A stretch of 64,000 bases of DNA from Erigeron canadensis. Taxonomy: Eukaryota > Streptophyta > Magnoliopsida > Asterales > Asteraceae. Position 1 is the stretch's first letter, and every line of letters begins with the position of its first letter. Of this stretch, positions 1 through 11,002 are shown in pieces. The translations under genes were made by a program, and so were the position numbers. Where the stretch lies: assembly GCF_010389155.1 (NCBI RefSeq), contig NC_057761.1, forward strand, positions 24,760,210 to 24,824,209, written 5' to 3'. The notes under the pieces were generated by a model. The model searched no databases, was not told the origin of the DNA, and saw nothing but the letters and a program-made list of their open reading frames with translations.

Positions 1-1007
1 ATACAACAAAATAGTTTATATAAAATAACTTGCTCCTCATCGATATATAAAATATCTCATATTATTTACATATTATTTAAAACGGAAAAGGTTCATGTGA
101 GAACCATATGAATTGGAAGAACCATGAGAAATTCTATATTATAACTTGATGTTCATATGTGAATCGTATATGTGAACATATTTGTTCACCTATGAATTAT
201 CAAGTTATACTTATAATTACTTATATTCATATATGAATAGAACCTTCCCTATTTAATACTCGTACTAATCATTTCATAGAAACTACACTACTCTATTATT
301 TAAGGCGTGATATTAAAATAATTATAAAAAAAGACGTTAAATTCAGAAACTCTACGAGTGAATATTGTCAAAAATCTTAACTTAGCAGCACAATAAAATA
401 ATTGTTATATAGGCAATAAGGTAGAGCGTGACCTGATTTTGACCCATTCCTGTTTTCTCCCGTTAATCCACCTCACCTTATTTGCCACCTATAACCAAAA
501 GAAAGTGAATTTTGTACCACATATATTAATAAATCTATCATAAATATGTTTTAATAACTTGTGCAGCATATTTTAACAATTATACTATACGGTAGATTTA
601 TCAATATTTGTGCTACGGAAATCATTTCCCATAACCAAAACCTTTGGAACTAAATGAAAAACAGAACACTTTACAAAGAGAATACGAGTAAATTAAAAAG
701 TCAACACCTCATGCGAAACTGTAGCTATTTCCAGCAACTGGATTTACTTTCATGGTTGAGATTACCCTTTTCATACTAAAGATGTGACCGAAAAAGAACC
801 ACTGTGTAGATACAAGGAAGCGCAGATGCAACCTTCCAATGAAATGTAGTTTATTCAAGTAATAGTACATAATTAAGCATACGGGCATATAGAGACATAT
901 AACTTGTATTACACGATCCAACGAGCAGTTGACGATCCAACATGTTTCCTTATTCAGGAAATGTGGGGAGATCAAAGAGAGATGATCCAATAAGTGTTGC
1001 TTATGTT
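1..1007. other. 3' flank of TAT copy 1, with a hairpin-rich AT segment
   Basis: No gene is supported here. Bases about 60-250 hold an AT-rich inverted repeat built from GTTCATATGTGAAC-like words (for example near 86-110 and 150-190). The same vocabulary recurs at 32.75-32.87 kb, so this looks like a fragment of the same foldback family. From about 415 to 520 the sequence resembles 15660-15745 downstream of the second aminotransferase gene, so the tandem duplication includes 3' flanking DNA. Confidence 0.5.
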
Positions 1008-4000
1008 TTAAGCTTTCTTTGAATGCCTTTCACAAAAAACTTTAAGCCTCTTAATGCCTTCTTCAAGAGCTGAAGGTTCGATTGCAAAGGTTACCCGCAG
1101 CCAGTTCTTGAGTCCGACGGTTATACCTGAAGTACGAACAACTAATACAGTGAGTATTATGGTCACACTAAAGGTGGCAATTTCAACCATTTGTTAGGTA
1201 ACTTGGTAAACCTGTGTTATATTTACCTAAAAATGGATATGGATCAAATGGGTATAAAGGTCGCCCAAAGTGTATAGTTGATTCAAAATGGCATAACAGT
1301 TCTTTAAAGACTGTATTAAGGGTAAAAATAGATAACTGTATATAGACGGGTCTATAATTCTGTTTCAAATAGCCAACATGTCAAGCAGTCATGACTAGTC
1401 ATGACTTCTCAAACTCCCCCCCCCCCCCCCCCCCCCCCCCCCTCTAAAAAACCTAGACTAAGTGATAGCTCGGAATTTCTATAGAATTCCTCAAAATTAC
1501 AAGAAAATGACGCTATATGTAAAATGTAGCCCTCTCAAAACAAGATAGCAAAAGATACATATACAGACATGCATTGTGAGATTGGATAGTAATAAATTTT
1601 TAAAAATGAAGTGTGTTGTGTCTGCTAGAACTAAATGGCCAGCACAAGAGATTAAAAACTAGCATTTAATGTTAAAATAACATTTTACCTGGTAGGATTA
1701 TAACCGACTCTTCTTGCGCAAGCTTGACACAGAAGTCCACATCATCCTGAATGTCCTCAAAGACGGAAATATCTATTTTCACCTGACAACATAAATCAAA
1801 GGTAAGTCTAGCACTTCCTAAGGTATTTACATAAATCTATTCTCTAACATTTACAACTATATTTATTTGAGATTAAATATCAACTGAAATTCGATCATTA
1901 TTCACACGGACACAAGAATTAGTGATAACTTATGAAAAGAACAAAAGCCTGTAAATCAAATACAACGTGATGATATGACATTAAAAACCATTCAAAAAAA
2001 AGCTGAGCATCTATCTCATTACCATTACAAACATCGATCCTTCAGGCTTGCTGGGGCAGATTATACCAGGGACATCATTTATCCCATCATAGCAAGTATT
2101 TGCAGCTTCTTTTATAATACTTACAATATTTGTAAAAAAATCTTCTTTGGTTTTTCCAAGTATATCAGGAACTGCTCCCTATACGTACAACAAACCCAAG
2201 ATCATATAAGGACAAGCGTTCTTAATTAGTTGACATTGTAGCTATAAAAGGCATGTATATTGGTAACTAGTAAGGAACCTGGATAAACGTTGGAGGGTCA
2301 CAGGATATATTAAGATATCCTGTTATGCAATCAATGATCTGGGAGGTAAGTTAGAGAAGAAAATATCAATTAGACATAAAGTATATGCAAAGTATTTCTT
2401 TAAAGACTAAATATCTATATGTATATATGAAGAAAAGAACTAAAGAAAGAACCCCGTGTTCTTTGAGGACGCCATTAGAATCATTGATGACAAGCCACCC
2501 GAGCCGCCAACCAGGAACAATCCATCTTTTGGATATGGAACCAAGTGTAACAACGGGCGTAAGTGATCCAAAAACTCCCATAGGAACAAAAGGGTTTTTC
2601 CCAAAAGCAAGATGATCATAAACTTCATCAGCGATCACTAATATTCCAAGCTTCTTTGCAGTCTCAGCAACCTTACAAAATTGGTGAATATATGGGCCAG
2701 AAAAGTCGATATGAATACACAAAACAGATCTTTTGTCATTAGAAAATGATTAACAAAAAAAAAAAGAAGCAGACACCTTCTGTAAATGTTGGTATGTGTA
2801 AACATTGCCACAAGGATTTCCAGGGTTAATTATAACGATGGCAGCTGTATTTTCATCTGCAAGAGCTTCGACTGCATCAAGATCAGCTTCCCAGCCATTC
2901 TCTGGAAGAAGGTCAAAGTGACGGACTTCCAAATGGCATGATTGAGCAACAGCTTCATAATACGGGAACCCGGGTCTAGGGAGTAGAATGTTTGCTTTGG
3001 AATCGGCAAGAACGGTTAATATGGTTTGAATAGCTTGTGTGCAACCTACTGTCAGGAATATATCATCTGGTGAAAGTTTATTTGGAAGATCTTGAGATAG
3101 ATATTCCGCTACAGCCCTATATAAGAATGGATATAAAATGAAAACCATCGCATTGATCATAGAATCATGACTGATGCATATTCCCACAAAATAATGCTGT
3201 ATTTTTATGTAATAATCAATTTTTAATGCATGGCAGTAGCTCAACTGAAACTCCAAAACCATGGACAGATGTTATAGTAATAGTTGTTTTCCCCTAATTT
3301 CTGTTGAACTGTAAAACACATCACACTCATTCGAAACAATATCATTTTATTTTCTTATTTTTGCTGCAACAATTAACATGCAATATTTTATTTGGAAAAT
3401 ATCGTTGTTTGACTAGCCCAGTGTTAATTAGTGTAAACGGATTATCAAATTATTAATATAATTTTACTGGTATAAATTTAAAACTTTGGGTGGTTTTAGA
3501 TACATACTGCTATTGAATGATAGGAGAGATCAGATACCCATATGCGAACTAATTAAATACTCCGGTAGTAGCATTTTTGGAAACAGGGTGGGTGGGTGGC
3601 CTATGAAAAAAGTATCCCTTTCAAAAAGGACAGAAGGAATCACATGTTACACAGCCTTTGACACACACAATAAAAAGATACAGAGTAAGATATCAAAACA
3701 ATGGGGCTATGTTATTTTATGGCCATATGTTTTACAAAGAGTTTATGGCATTGAAATGTAAACCAAACGGTTATGTAATGTAGTAACCTATTTAAGTGGT
3801 TATGTAATGTATGCACTTATGTTTTGTTGGTTATACTATGTAAAATATGTATGGACTTTACATAGTATAGCAAAAAAAAATACATAGATTCTTACATTGA
3901 TCGACCAAAATAAAAAGAACCTTACATAGTATAGCCAAGAAAACATAGGTGCATACATTACATAGTCACCTGAATAGGTCACTACATTACATAACCATTT

Positions 4001-4533
4001 GATCATAGATGGTTACATTCGTATGCCATTATCCCTTCTACAAATCCATATTCTTCGAAAATGTCAAAAAAAAAAAAACACATATTCACATATATGTAAC
4101 ACTAATTACTTCACCTAACCATGCTTCTATGAGATTTAACTTTAAATCATCATTAACAGCAACTAACCCGTGACCATTTTCAACCATACCCTTAATCATA
4201 CATGCAATCCTTTATAATATATATAATATATATATATAAAGGGGGTACATACACTCTAGCAGGGAGAATACCGACGGTGGGCGAATATCCGTTATACTTG
4301 GCAGAACGAAGGGAGTCCACGATTGCATCTTGAGCAGATTGAGAAGTACGGAAACATGGAAAAGCAGAAGGATCGCCGTGACCAAGAGGGATGACGTTTC
4401 TGGGGTCTGACTGGTTCAGCTTGGCTAACAGCATATATACCACACCTCTGACTGTTGTGTCAGCCGCCTTGCTCAGCTCTGGATTTCCTCTGAATCCCCA
4501 ACATTTCTTCGCCTTATTCATTCCGTTTTCCAT
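1008..4533 (-). CDS. TAT: Tyrosine aminotransferase, tandem copy 1 (7 exons)
   Basis: Pyridoxal-phosphate class I/II aminotransferase, expected to convert tyrosine and 2-oxoglutarate to 4-hydroxyphenylpyruvate and glutamate in the cytosol. Exons in coding order: 4253-4533, 2777-3116, 2453-2671, 2279-2338, 2023-2178, 1689-1782, 1008-1126. They sum to 1269 nt (422 residues plus stop), all phases agree and all introns are GT-AG. Family marks: [10 protein letters not shown] near residue 54, [10 protein letters not shown] (191-200), DEVY (222-225), the PLP lysine in SISKRW (K255) and the carboxylate-binding arginine in NWLRVTF (R394). The start is the ATG of MENG, conserved with copy 2; an upstream in-frame ATG at 4584 is not conserved. 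Residue 94, split by intron 1, is Val where the family usually has Arg. Intron 1 carries a MITE (3764-4002) and the last intron a C27 run. Nicotianamine aminotransferase is a less likely alternative. Confidence 0.93.
1416..1442. repeat. Homopolymer of 27 C in the last intron of TAT copy 1
   Basis: An uninterrupted C run on the plus strand, G27 in the transcript, between exon 7 (ends 1126) and exon 6 (starts 1689). The matching intron of copy 2 (16177-16619) has no such run. The exact length is unreliable in any assembly. Confidence 0.9.
3764..4002. mobile_element. Foldback MITE in intron 1 of TAT copy 1
   Basis: Two arms of about 90-100 bp face each other: the left begins CAAACGGTTATGTAATG and the right ends in its near complement, CATTACATAACCATTTG. 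Both arms also carry TATACTATGTAA and its complement. It lies in intron 1 (3117-4252). Intron 1 of copy 2 has no counterpart, so it inserted after the gene duplication, or was lost from copy 2. No transposase is present, and I could not fix the target duplication. Confidence 0.65.
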
Positions 4534-4658
4534 TTCTCTTTCTTTTCTCTGTGTGCTCTTTAGGTACCTGATAATATTGGTCAACTCAAATGGGTGTATT
4601 TATTATTAACCTTTTTGTCTCATATATAGATATTATATTATTATTGAGGTTATAAAGA

Positions 4659-4670
4659 GGAATCTTTATA
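4659..4670 (-). promoter_or_regulatory. Putative TATA region of TAT copy 1, shared with copy 2
   Basis: On the minus strand this reads TATAAAGATTCC, 137 bases upstream of the ATG. The same 12 bases occur upstream of copy 2 (19461-19472, 160 bases from its ATG), and both promoters share the complement of GGTCAACTCAAATGGGT nearer the gene. Conservation between copies supports a core promoter; function is inferred. Confidence 0.5.
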
Positions 4671-4979
4671 CTATCGGTAGCGCACACATAATCATACCAC
4701 AAACAAAGAAAGAAATTTTTTTTTATGACATCACTTGCTTTTATCAGTTTTATTAGTACATCGCGTTACTATTTTAAATCTAACGCGTCCACCTCATCAA
4801 TTCCTATAAAAAAAATATCTTTTATTATAATACGGTTATTTAATAAATATCTTTATATTATGGAACCCAATCAACCCATATACACATTTTGTGTCGATAT
4901 AGTTTTTAAAATGAAAGTAATTGAATTATCATCTAATGTCGCTTTCTATTAGTTTTCGATCTCAATATCATTTTCGATG

Positions 4980-5115
4980 ATTTATGAGTAGGTTGAGATA
5001 TAAAGAGTCTTACCACTATATAAGGTAGAGTGGTTGTTTTAGAAAAAAAACATTTAGTCTTGCTGAGCATAAAGATTGAACTATTGACCTTTGTCTCTAA
5101 AGGCAAGAGTTATAA
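4980..5115 (-). mobile_element. tRNA-derived SINE fragment (minus orientation)
   Basis: Shares an ordered set of words with 30768-30930: AGTCTTACC, CTATATAAGGTAGAG, an A-rich stretch, a CTTGCTGAGCATAAAGATTGAAC-like segment with a degenerate pol III B box on the minus strand, then words from CTTTGTCTC. The order matches plant tRNA-derived SINEs of the Au type. Diverged; ends not defined. Confidence 0.45.
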
Positions 5116-6356
5116 TCATTTGATCCAAACCATTAATCCTGCACAACATCCTTAACCCATCAATAATGGTTACCCACCATTTATTTTTAAAGTTACGTTT
5201 ATCGATTAATAACTAACATTGTTTTGAAAAAATTTAATTATTTTACATGTTTAAACTATTTGGTCGTTTAGGCATTAGAGATGAATTTGCTTGAGAAATG
5301 GTCAGAGTTATCGTATTTGTTGCCGGTCCATTTCGGTGATGGATTTTCGGTCCATGCCACAAAGTAGTTTTGTGAATATGAATGTGTGGCCTCAAATGAA
5401 GGTTTGAGGCGAGTATATACAGAGAACTAGGAAACAAGGTCTGAGTACTTGGTCTTCCACTCATGCCTAGTAAACCTGGAGCCTGTGTGAGGCGTACTTC
5501 CTTTGTGGTGATTGGGGTTACTACACATCATCTTGTCAGGATGGCCAGTCTTTTATCATGAAGTACTAAACTGATTGTCTCCGAATGATTTTCTGGGGAA
5601 CCCTTGATAGGCTTCGTCCGGAGGTTGACCCTTAGCCTCCAGGATGATACTAACAAGGCTACGTACGGACTCGACCAGGATGGTACATTATCAATGCGAT
5701 ATTATAATTTGAAAAAAAAATAAAAATAAATATCAATTGATATGAAAAAATCCTTTACAATTAAACAAATCTTATTAGTAATGTTTTAATATATCATATA
5801 TTCTTAGCTAACCAAGCCAATAGTAATTAAACTGGTTGTATACCAACTGAACCCTACCAATTAAACCGGTACTATAGAACCTAAACCGGCTTTGTAGCAA
5901 CTAAACTAGTAGTATAGCTCCATGCTACTACAAAAATGCTAATAGAGACATGTTATTTCGTGAATAGGGACCAGTTGTCTCTATGTCTAATAGTCTCTAA
6001 AATAGGGACCGTTTGTCAACTGGTCTCTATACTTTATATAGAGACCTGTTGTATACATACAAAGTGGTCTCTATTCTATTATTTTAATAAAAAAAATAAA
6101 TAAATATTTCACTCAATTTTCATTTAAACCACATATATCCAAACAATTTTAATTTTTGACTAATCTTTATTGAACTCAAGCAATACAACTTAAAAACATG
6201 TATCAATTCATACTCATATACTAAGTAAATGTAAACAAAATGAGGAATCAATATTCATAAACATAAACAACTAAAAGATAAATGGAACCTTTCAGTGACT
6301 TAGAATTTTAATAAACATAAACTCTAAAGAAAGATAATAATAATATTATTGCTTAC

Positions 6357-6548
6357 TATCAGCATAAACAAATTTAAGAATTTAATTTTCTATGAACCTC
6401 ACCATCTTAACATCAAGTGTAAGAGTTGCTTCCTCTCCTTTTGCAATGATTCTGTCAACATCTTCATCTATTATTGTACTATCCTTTAAGTTGAAAACCA
6501 TCTCAACACTAAACTTCACTATTTGTAGCAACTCATCTTTGTTTGTAG
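6357..6548 (-). pseudogene. Captured exon of an ISWI chromatin-remodelling ATPase (CHR11/CHR17-like)
   Basis: The minus strand encodes a peptide with NKDELLQ, KDSTI, DEDVDRIIAKGEEAT and LDVKM in that order. I recognise this as the plant ISWI segment between the helicase core and the HAND domain. The 192-nt stretch (64 codons) is bounded by an AG after a pyrimidine-rich tract (TTTTTCATAG at 6549-6558) and a GTAAGC donor-like site at 6351-6356, so it looks like one exon taken with its intron edges from genomic DNA. An in-frame TAA near the 3' end breaks it. It lies inside a DNA transposon; no other ISWI exon is nearby. Confidence 0.7.
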
Positions 6549-7675
6549 CTATGAAAAACACCAAAAAAATAAATAACAACAGCACCAATATCTTAAATCT
6601 ACATCTAGATCTAGATTTTCTAAAAAACTCCAATAACTAGATCTAGAAACTATTTGTACGTGTAAATAATGTATATTATCAAACATTTTATTTCATTAAC
6701 TCAGAAAACAAATTTTACTTCACATTAATACAATATATGTTAATACATACCCACCGATTATACACAAAACAAATCTTAAAAAAGACCGACTTACCGTAAA
6801 TACAAAATTTGTATTATCAAGATCCATTATTTGTATGGTGTAAAAAAAATATGGGATGAGATTTGGAGCAATCTCTAAAAATTTGGCGGTCGGAGTTAGA
6901 GGAGTTAGAGGGTGGGAGTTGATTTCACTACTAGAAAACTGGGTATCACTGACGACAAAATTCGTAGGAAAGACGTTTTACCGAGACATTTCCGATGAAA
7001 ATTGGTTGTCGGAAAAACCCACCTCGGAAACAATTACTGACAAAACTTTCCGACAAAAAATTATTTTTCTGACAAAAATATTTGTCGGTAATTCGTGGAA
7101 AGTTTATTGATTAGTGGTTGAAATAATTCATCGGAAAATAATTTCCGTACCGACACATTTCCGACAAATGATTAGCTACGAATTTTCGACAGATTATTAG
7201 CTTCAGATTTCCGACGAACGTTTTTCCGACAAATCTCCGACAATTATTGATGAGCAGACTTTATGATACATTCCGACAAATTAAATTTTTTCTCTAATCC
7301 ATTGCTAGAAAAAACTATTAAAATAAAAAATAAAATAAAATAAAAATTAATTAAGTTAAAGTCAAGATTAAAACTAAAGCAAATATTTATTAAATTATGA
7401 TAATTCATCCACCATTACAATCAATTGCATAACATCACAACAATAATATAAACAATCTAGATCTAAATCTAAATCCATATGCCTATATACAAACACTAGC
7501 TTTTAATTTTTCCTTTTCCATCTATCACAAGTACTATTCATTCAAATCTAAAATAGATAGAAAGAAAATAAAGCCAAATAACTATTGACCTATTGTAAAT
7601 CAAAATTAAATCGAACAAGATAGGAATATAAAGACTAAATACAACACTGGAGTTACATAACCGAAAGCCATTCAT

Positions 7676-10116
7676 TGTAACATTCGTGACTTTTGACCTT
7701 AATTGACTTCTAATTAAACATAATTAAGTGAGAACGATTTTGTGAATGAATATGAATTATTGAACGTTTTGACATGTTTTAACGTAACGTTGAGTTTAAA
7801 CGTGTTAACGGGTCCGTTTTGGCGTTTAAATGTTTAACGAATAGCTATTGGTCGGAATTAGCGGAGCGGGAGCCTCCTTTTTGGACACCAAGGCCGGCTC
7901 CCTTAGTCTCCCACACCCCCACTCCCACATTTCCCTTCCTTATCTCATTTCTTTCTTCCTTTTTCTTCTTCTTCATCTACCAAAAGAACCCCACCATAAA
8001 TTCATGATAAATCCTTGCAAATATTGTGTTGTGAGTGTTAAATTAACTAAACTTATTAGCAATGATAACCTATATCATCAAAGTCCAAGATTTTTACAAG
8101 TTTCAAGTGTTCATCCAAGGTTTTGAGCCCTAATTTCGGATTTGATGTTCTAGACCGAATTGGTAAGTGTTTCATAGCTCAAAACGTTCCTTTTACATTG
8201 TAGGTTACTTCCTTATTGTCAATCTAAACGTTTGGTGGTCCATATTGGCGAAATTTATGTGTTTTAGCTTAAAAACGTGTTTTTAATCAAATCGTTAGAA
8301 ATTGGAAGTGGGTTTGTGAATTGGTGTGTTTTTATGTCATGGTTGTACTTGAATTTGGTTGTGTTAAAGTTTGATAACCGGATTTGGCTTCTAAGGTTGT
8401 CGATTTTTAGGTCAAAACCCGTTTTCTTGTTTTTCGTAATCTGCGGACGATGTTGATGAACTGACGGATGATCCGTGTTCATCACATCATCCGGCGGATC
8501 ATCCTCCAGATCGTCCGCCAATCCCCTGTCCTCCCTTAGCGTTTTCGTTCAGTTATCGGTCGACTTTCAATGATCCAAAGCTTGTTTATTAGTCTTATAT
8601 CATCATTTTAAGGTCAACAAAATTGGTTAAATACATTTCTAAACACTTTGATTCTCAAGTCAAATTTTGGTGCTAAGTCATTGAACCGAATTTAACTAAA
8701 ACCTTTTCCCTTGTCGCTTAAACGTTCTTGAATCACTTTTAAAGCATCCTCAGGATTGTGGCATAGTTTAGCTAGCTAAACCTTATCGATTGAGGATACC
8801 TTGCGATGATAAATTGTTGATTTAATAGGTTGTGATCGTTGTGCTCCCCGCTCACCCGCTTAAGCTCATTCTAATGACTTCTAGAGGCCAAGGTGAGTTT
8901 CGTAAACCCTCCCTACTCAATTGAGATTCGGGCTGAAAAGTGTACGTGCTTGTTATTGTTGTTTACTCGATTGATTGATTGTTTGATTAACGTATGGACT
9001 TGTTGCTCGGTTAATTATGCTTCCGTTTATGAATACTTGTGGTTTGGGTAGTTGTACATACATGGAAGACGGTTATACTTTCAATGAATAGGAGATGTGG
9101 TGGGAAGGCTGCGGGTGACCCTATATATAAGCATCAATGATTCCTTGAAATTAGAATCGTAAGAAGTGTATGTGCATTGTGTTGTTGATTGCTGGAAAAC
9201 GTTTTGATAAGGATCGGGACATAGGATCTCGCATGATAACTTTTTCCCCTTAACGTATTATAGATTTGTATTTGTATGCATGTGATTGAGATAACGTGAT
9301 TCCGCCATGTTGATGGCATATTCCTGCCATGTCGATGGCATAACGAGTAAGTCCACGATTAGTGGCATAACGTGATTCCGCCATGTCGATGGCATAACGA
9401 GTAAGTCCACGATTAGTGGCATAACGTGATTCCGCCATGTCGATGGCATAACGAGTAAGTCCACATTTGTGGCATAACGTTGTTGTTAACGATATTGTTT
9501 AACGTGTTTATTGTGTGTGAATGTTTAGTTGTAACGTAACGTTGATTGTAATGTTTTGTGATCATGCATTTGGAATATATGTAAGTCATGCCGTTGAAAT
9601 ATACGTAAGTCATGCCGTTATGATTACGCCTTTGAAATATATGTAAGTCGTGCCAATATGTGTTGATTGAATGTAAACGTTGACTTGTGTTGATTTGTGA
9701 TATCGTGAAACCTTCTAGGTTTTCCTTGGACGTGATTAGGTATTCTAATCCTCGTATATCATTAACGGTTGTTATCCTAACACACTTGATTCCTATTACT
9801 TACCCCTACGAACTCACCAACTTTATGTTGACGCGTGTTAGTACACTTTTCAGGTGACAGGTTAGCTCAAAGATGTATTGGATGATTGATTGCCTGATTT
9901 TGCTAGAATTGGATTTGGACTTGGACTTCTAGGATCCGTGATTCATTATTCCCGATTAGGGTTTATGCTTAGATGTGATCCGGTTGCTTGTACTACTAAA
10001 TGGTTCGTATGGATTTACTTGATCCTTTTGTGCATTTAGCTTACTTTACATAATTTCCATGTCATGCTGTGCTTTTCTTGTGATACCCCATGATTCCGCC
10101 TTGTTGGGGTGTTACA
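7676..10116 (+). mobile_element. Solo LTR, probably Ty3/Gypsy chromovirus type, inside the CACTA element
   Basis: Starts TGTAACATTCG and ends GGGGTGTTACA, the TG...CA ends typical of long plant Gypsy LTRs. It resembles in layout the solo LTR at 40925-43451. No gag-pol follows. The flanking 5-mers (TTCAT and GAATG) do not match; instead the flanks form a short inverted repeat (GCCATTC and GAATGGC). Inter-element recombination or later mutation may explain the missing duplication. Confidence 0.6.
9291..9476. repeat. Three tandem 54-bp repeats inside the solo LTR
   Basis: Units start ATAACGTGATTCCGCCATG at 9291, 9367 and 9421. The later spacing is 54 bp. The first unit is longer by 22 bp because a short CCATGTCGATGGCA-like piece is repeated inside it. 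The units create small artificial minus-strand ORFs. Confidence 0.85.
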
Positions 10117-10179
10117 GAATGGCCGTCATCATCTTCTTTCTCCGAGCTAACTGATAATCGATTAGCTTGGTGTCACCGC

Positions 10180-10520
10180 ACGCCTTCTTTACATGAAAAT
10201 TGTTTTTTGATTATTTTCTGAATAACTTATATGTAATTTTGAAGTTTATAATTGTTTGGAGGCATGGGTTATCATCCGTTATACATTTATGTGGAGATTT
10301 GGATTCTTGATCACATGTGCACCAATATTGCTATGATCACATGTGATCGACTTGCATACATGTGATCATAGCAATATTCGTGCACATGTGATCAAGAATC
10401 CAAATCTCCACATAATTGTATAACGGATGATAATCCATGTCTTCACATGATTATAAACTTCAAAATTACACATAAGTTATTCTAGAAACCAGTCAAAAAA
10501 CAATTTTCATGTAAAGAACA
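10180..10520. mobile_element. Long hairpin (foldback element), arms about 155 bp
   Basis: The left arm (about 10184-10345) is nearly the exact complement of the right arm (about 10360-10518). It begins near TTCTTTACATGAAAATTG and ends near CAATTTTCATGTAAAGAA. Near the centre are several ATCACATGTGATC-like palindromes. The loop is only about 10-15 bases. A transcript could form an almost perfect long duplex. Confidence 0.75.
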
Positions 10521-10961
10521 ATCATCGGTTAGACTTGATTTGAAAAGTTCTCAAAGGTTCTCGCAAAAAAAAGGGTTCTCAAAATAACTTTACCCATTAT
10601 ATATATATATATATATTGTAAAACAAATATTATAGTAAAACAAATAAGATCTATATAAATTTGAATAACTTTTATAAAGTTTGAAAGAAATTTGTAGGAA
10701 ATCGTATAGGTTTCCGACGAATTACCTAGGAATAATCCTATCTTTATATATATATATATAAATTATTCATCGTAAATTCGAAGGAAGTGATATCCATTTC
10801 CGACAATTTTCTAAGAACATGTTTTTTATTTTTTGTAAAATATAAATATTTGTCGAAAATTCATAGGAAATTATCATATTTTCCCACGAATTTCCAACGA
10901 AATATATATAAATATATAAAAAAAATCTTGTTTTAAACGCTTTTACATACATAAATGAAAC

Positions 10962-11002
<41 letters not shown>

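Larger units (their letters stand above)
4534..5924. other. Intergenic DNA upstream of TAT copy 1
   Basis: No gene recognised. It contains the promoter-like segment, a SINE-like fragment (4980-5115), an unassigned moderately GC-rich stretch (5250-5700), and a degenerate minisatellite of roughly 20-bp units beginning AAACCGG or AAACTGG (about 5830-5922) directly next to the DNA transposon that follows. Confidence 0.5.

Noticed and set aside
9291..9476. Regular 54-bp direct repeats that might suggest a CRISPR-like array
   Set aside because: Only three contiguous units without unique spacers, inside a plant LTR; an ordinary tandem repeat.
9250..9613. Overlapping small minus-strand ORFs with repetitive peptides
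   Set aside because: They are translations of the 54-bp tandem repeat in two frames, with no coding signature.
7676..10116. A host gene from the CT-rich leader-like stretch near 7900-7990 and small ORFs
   Set aside because: It is inside a TG...CA bounded LTR-like unit; the leader probably belongs to the LTR promoter.
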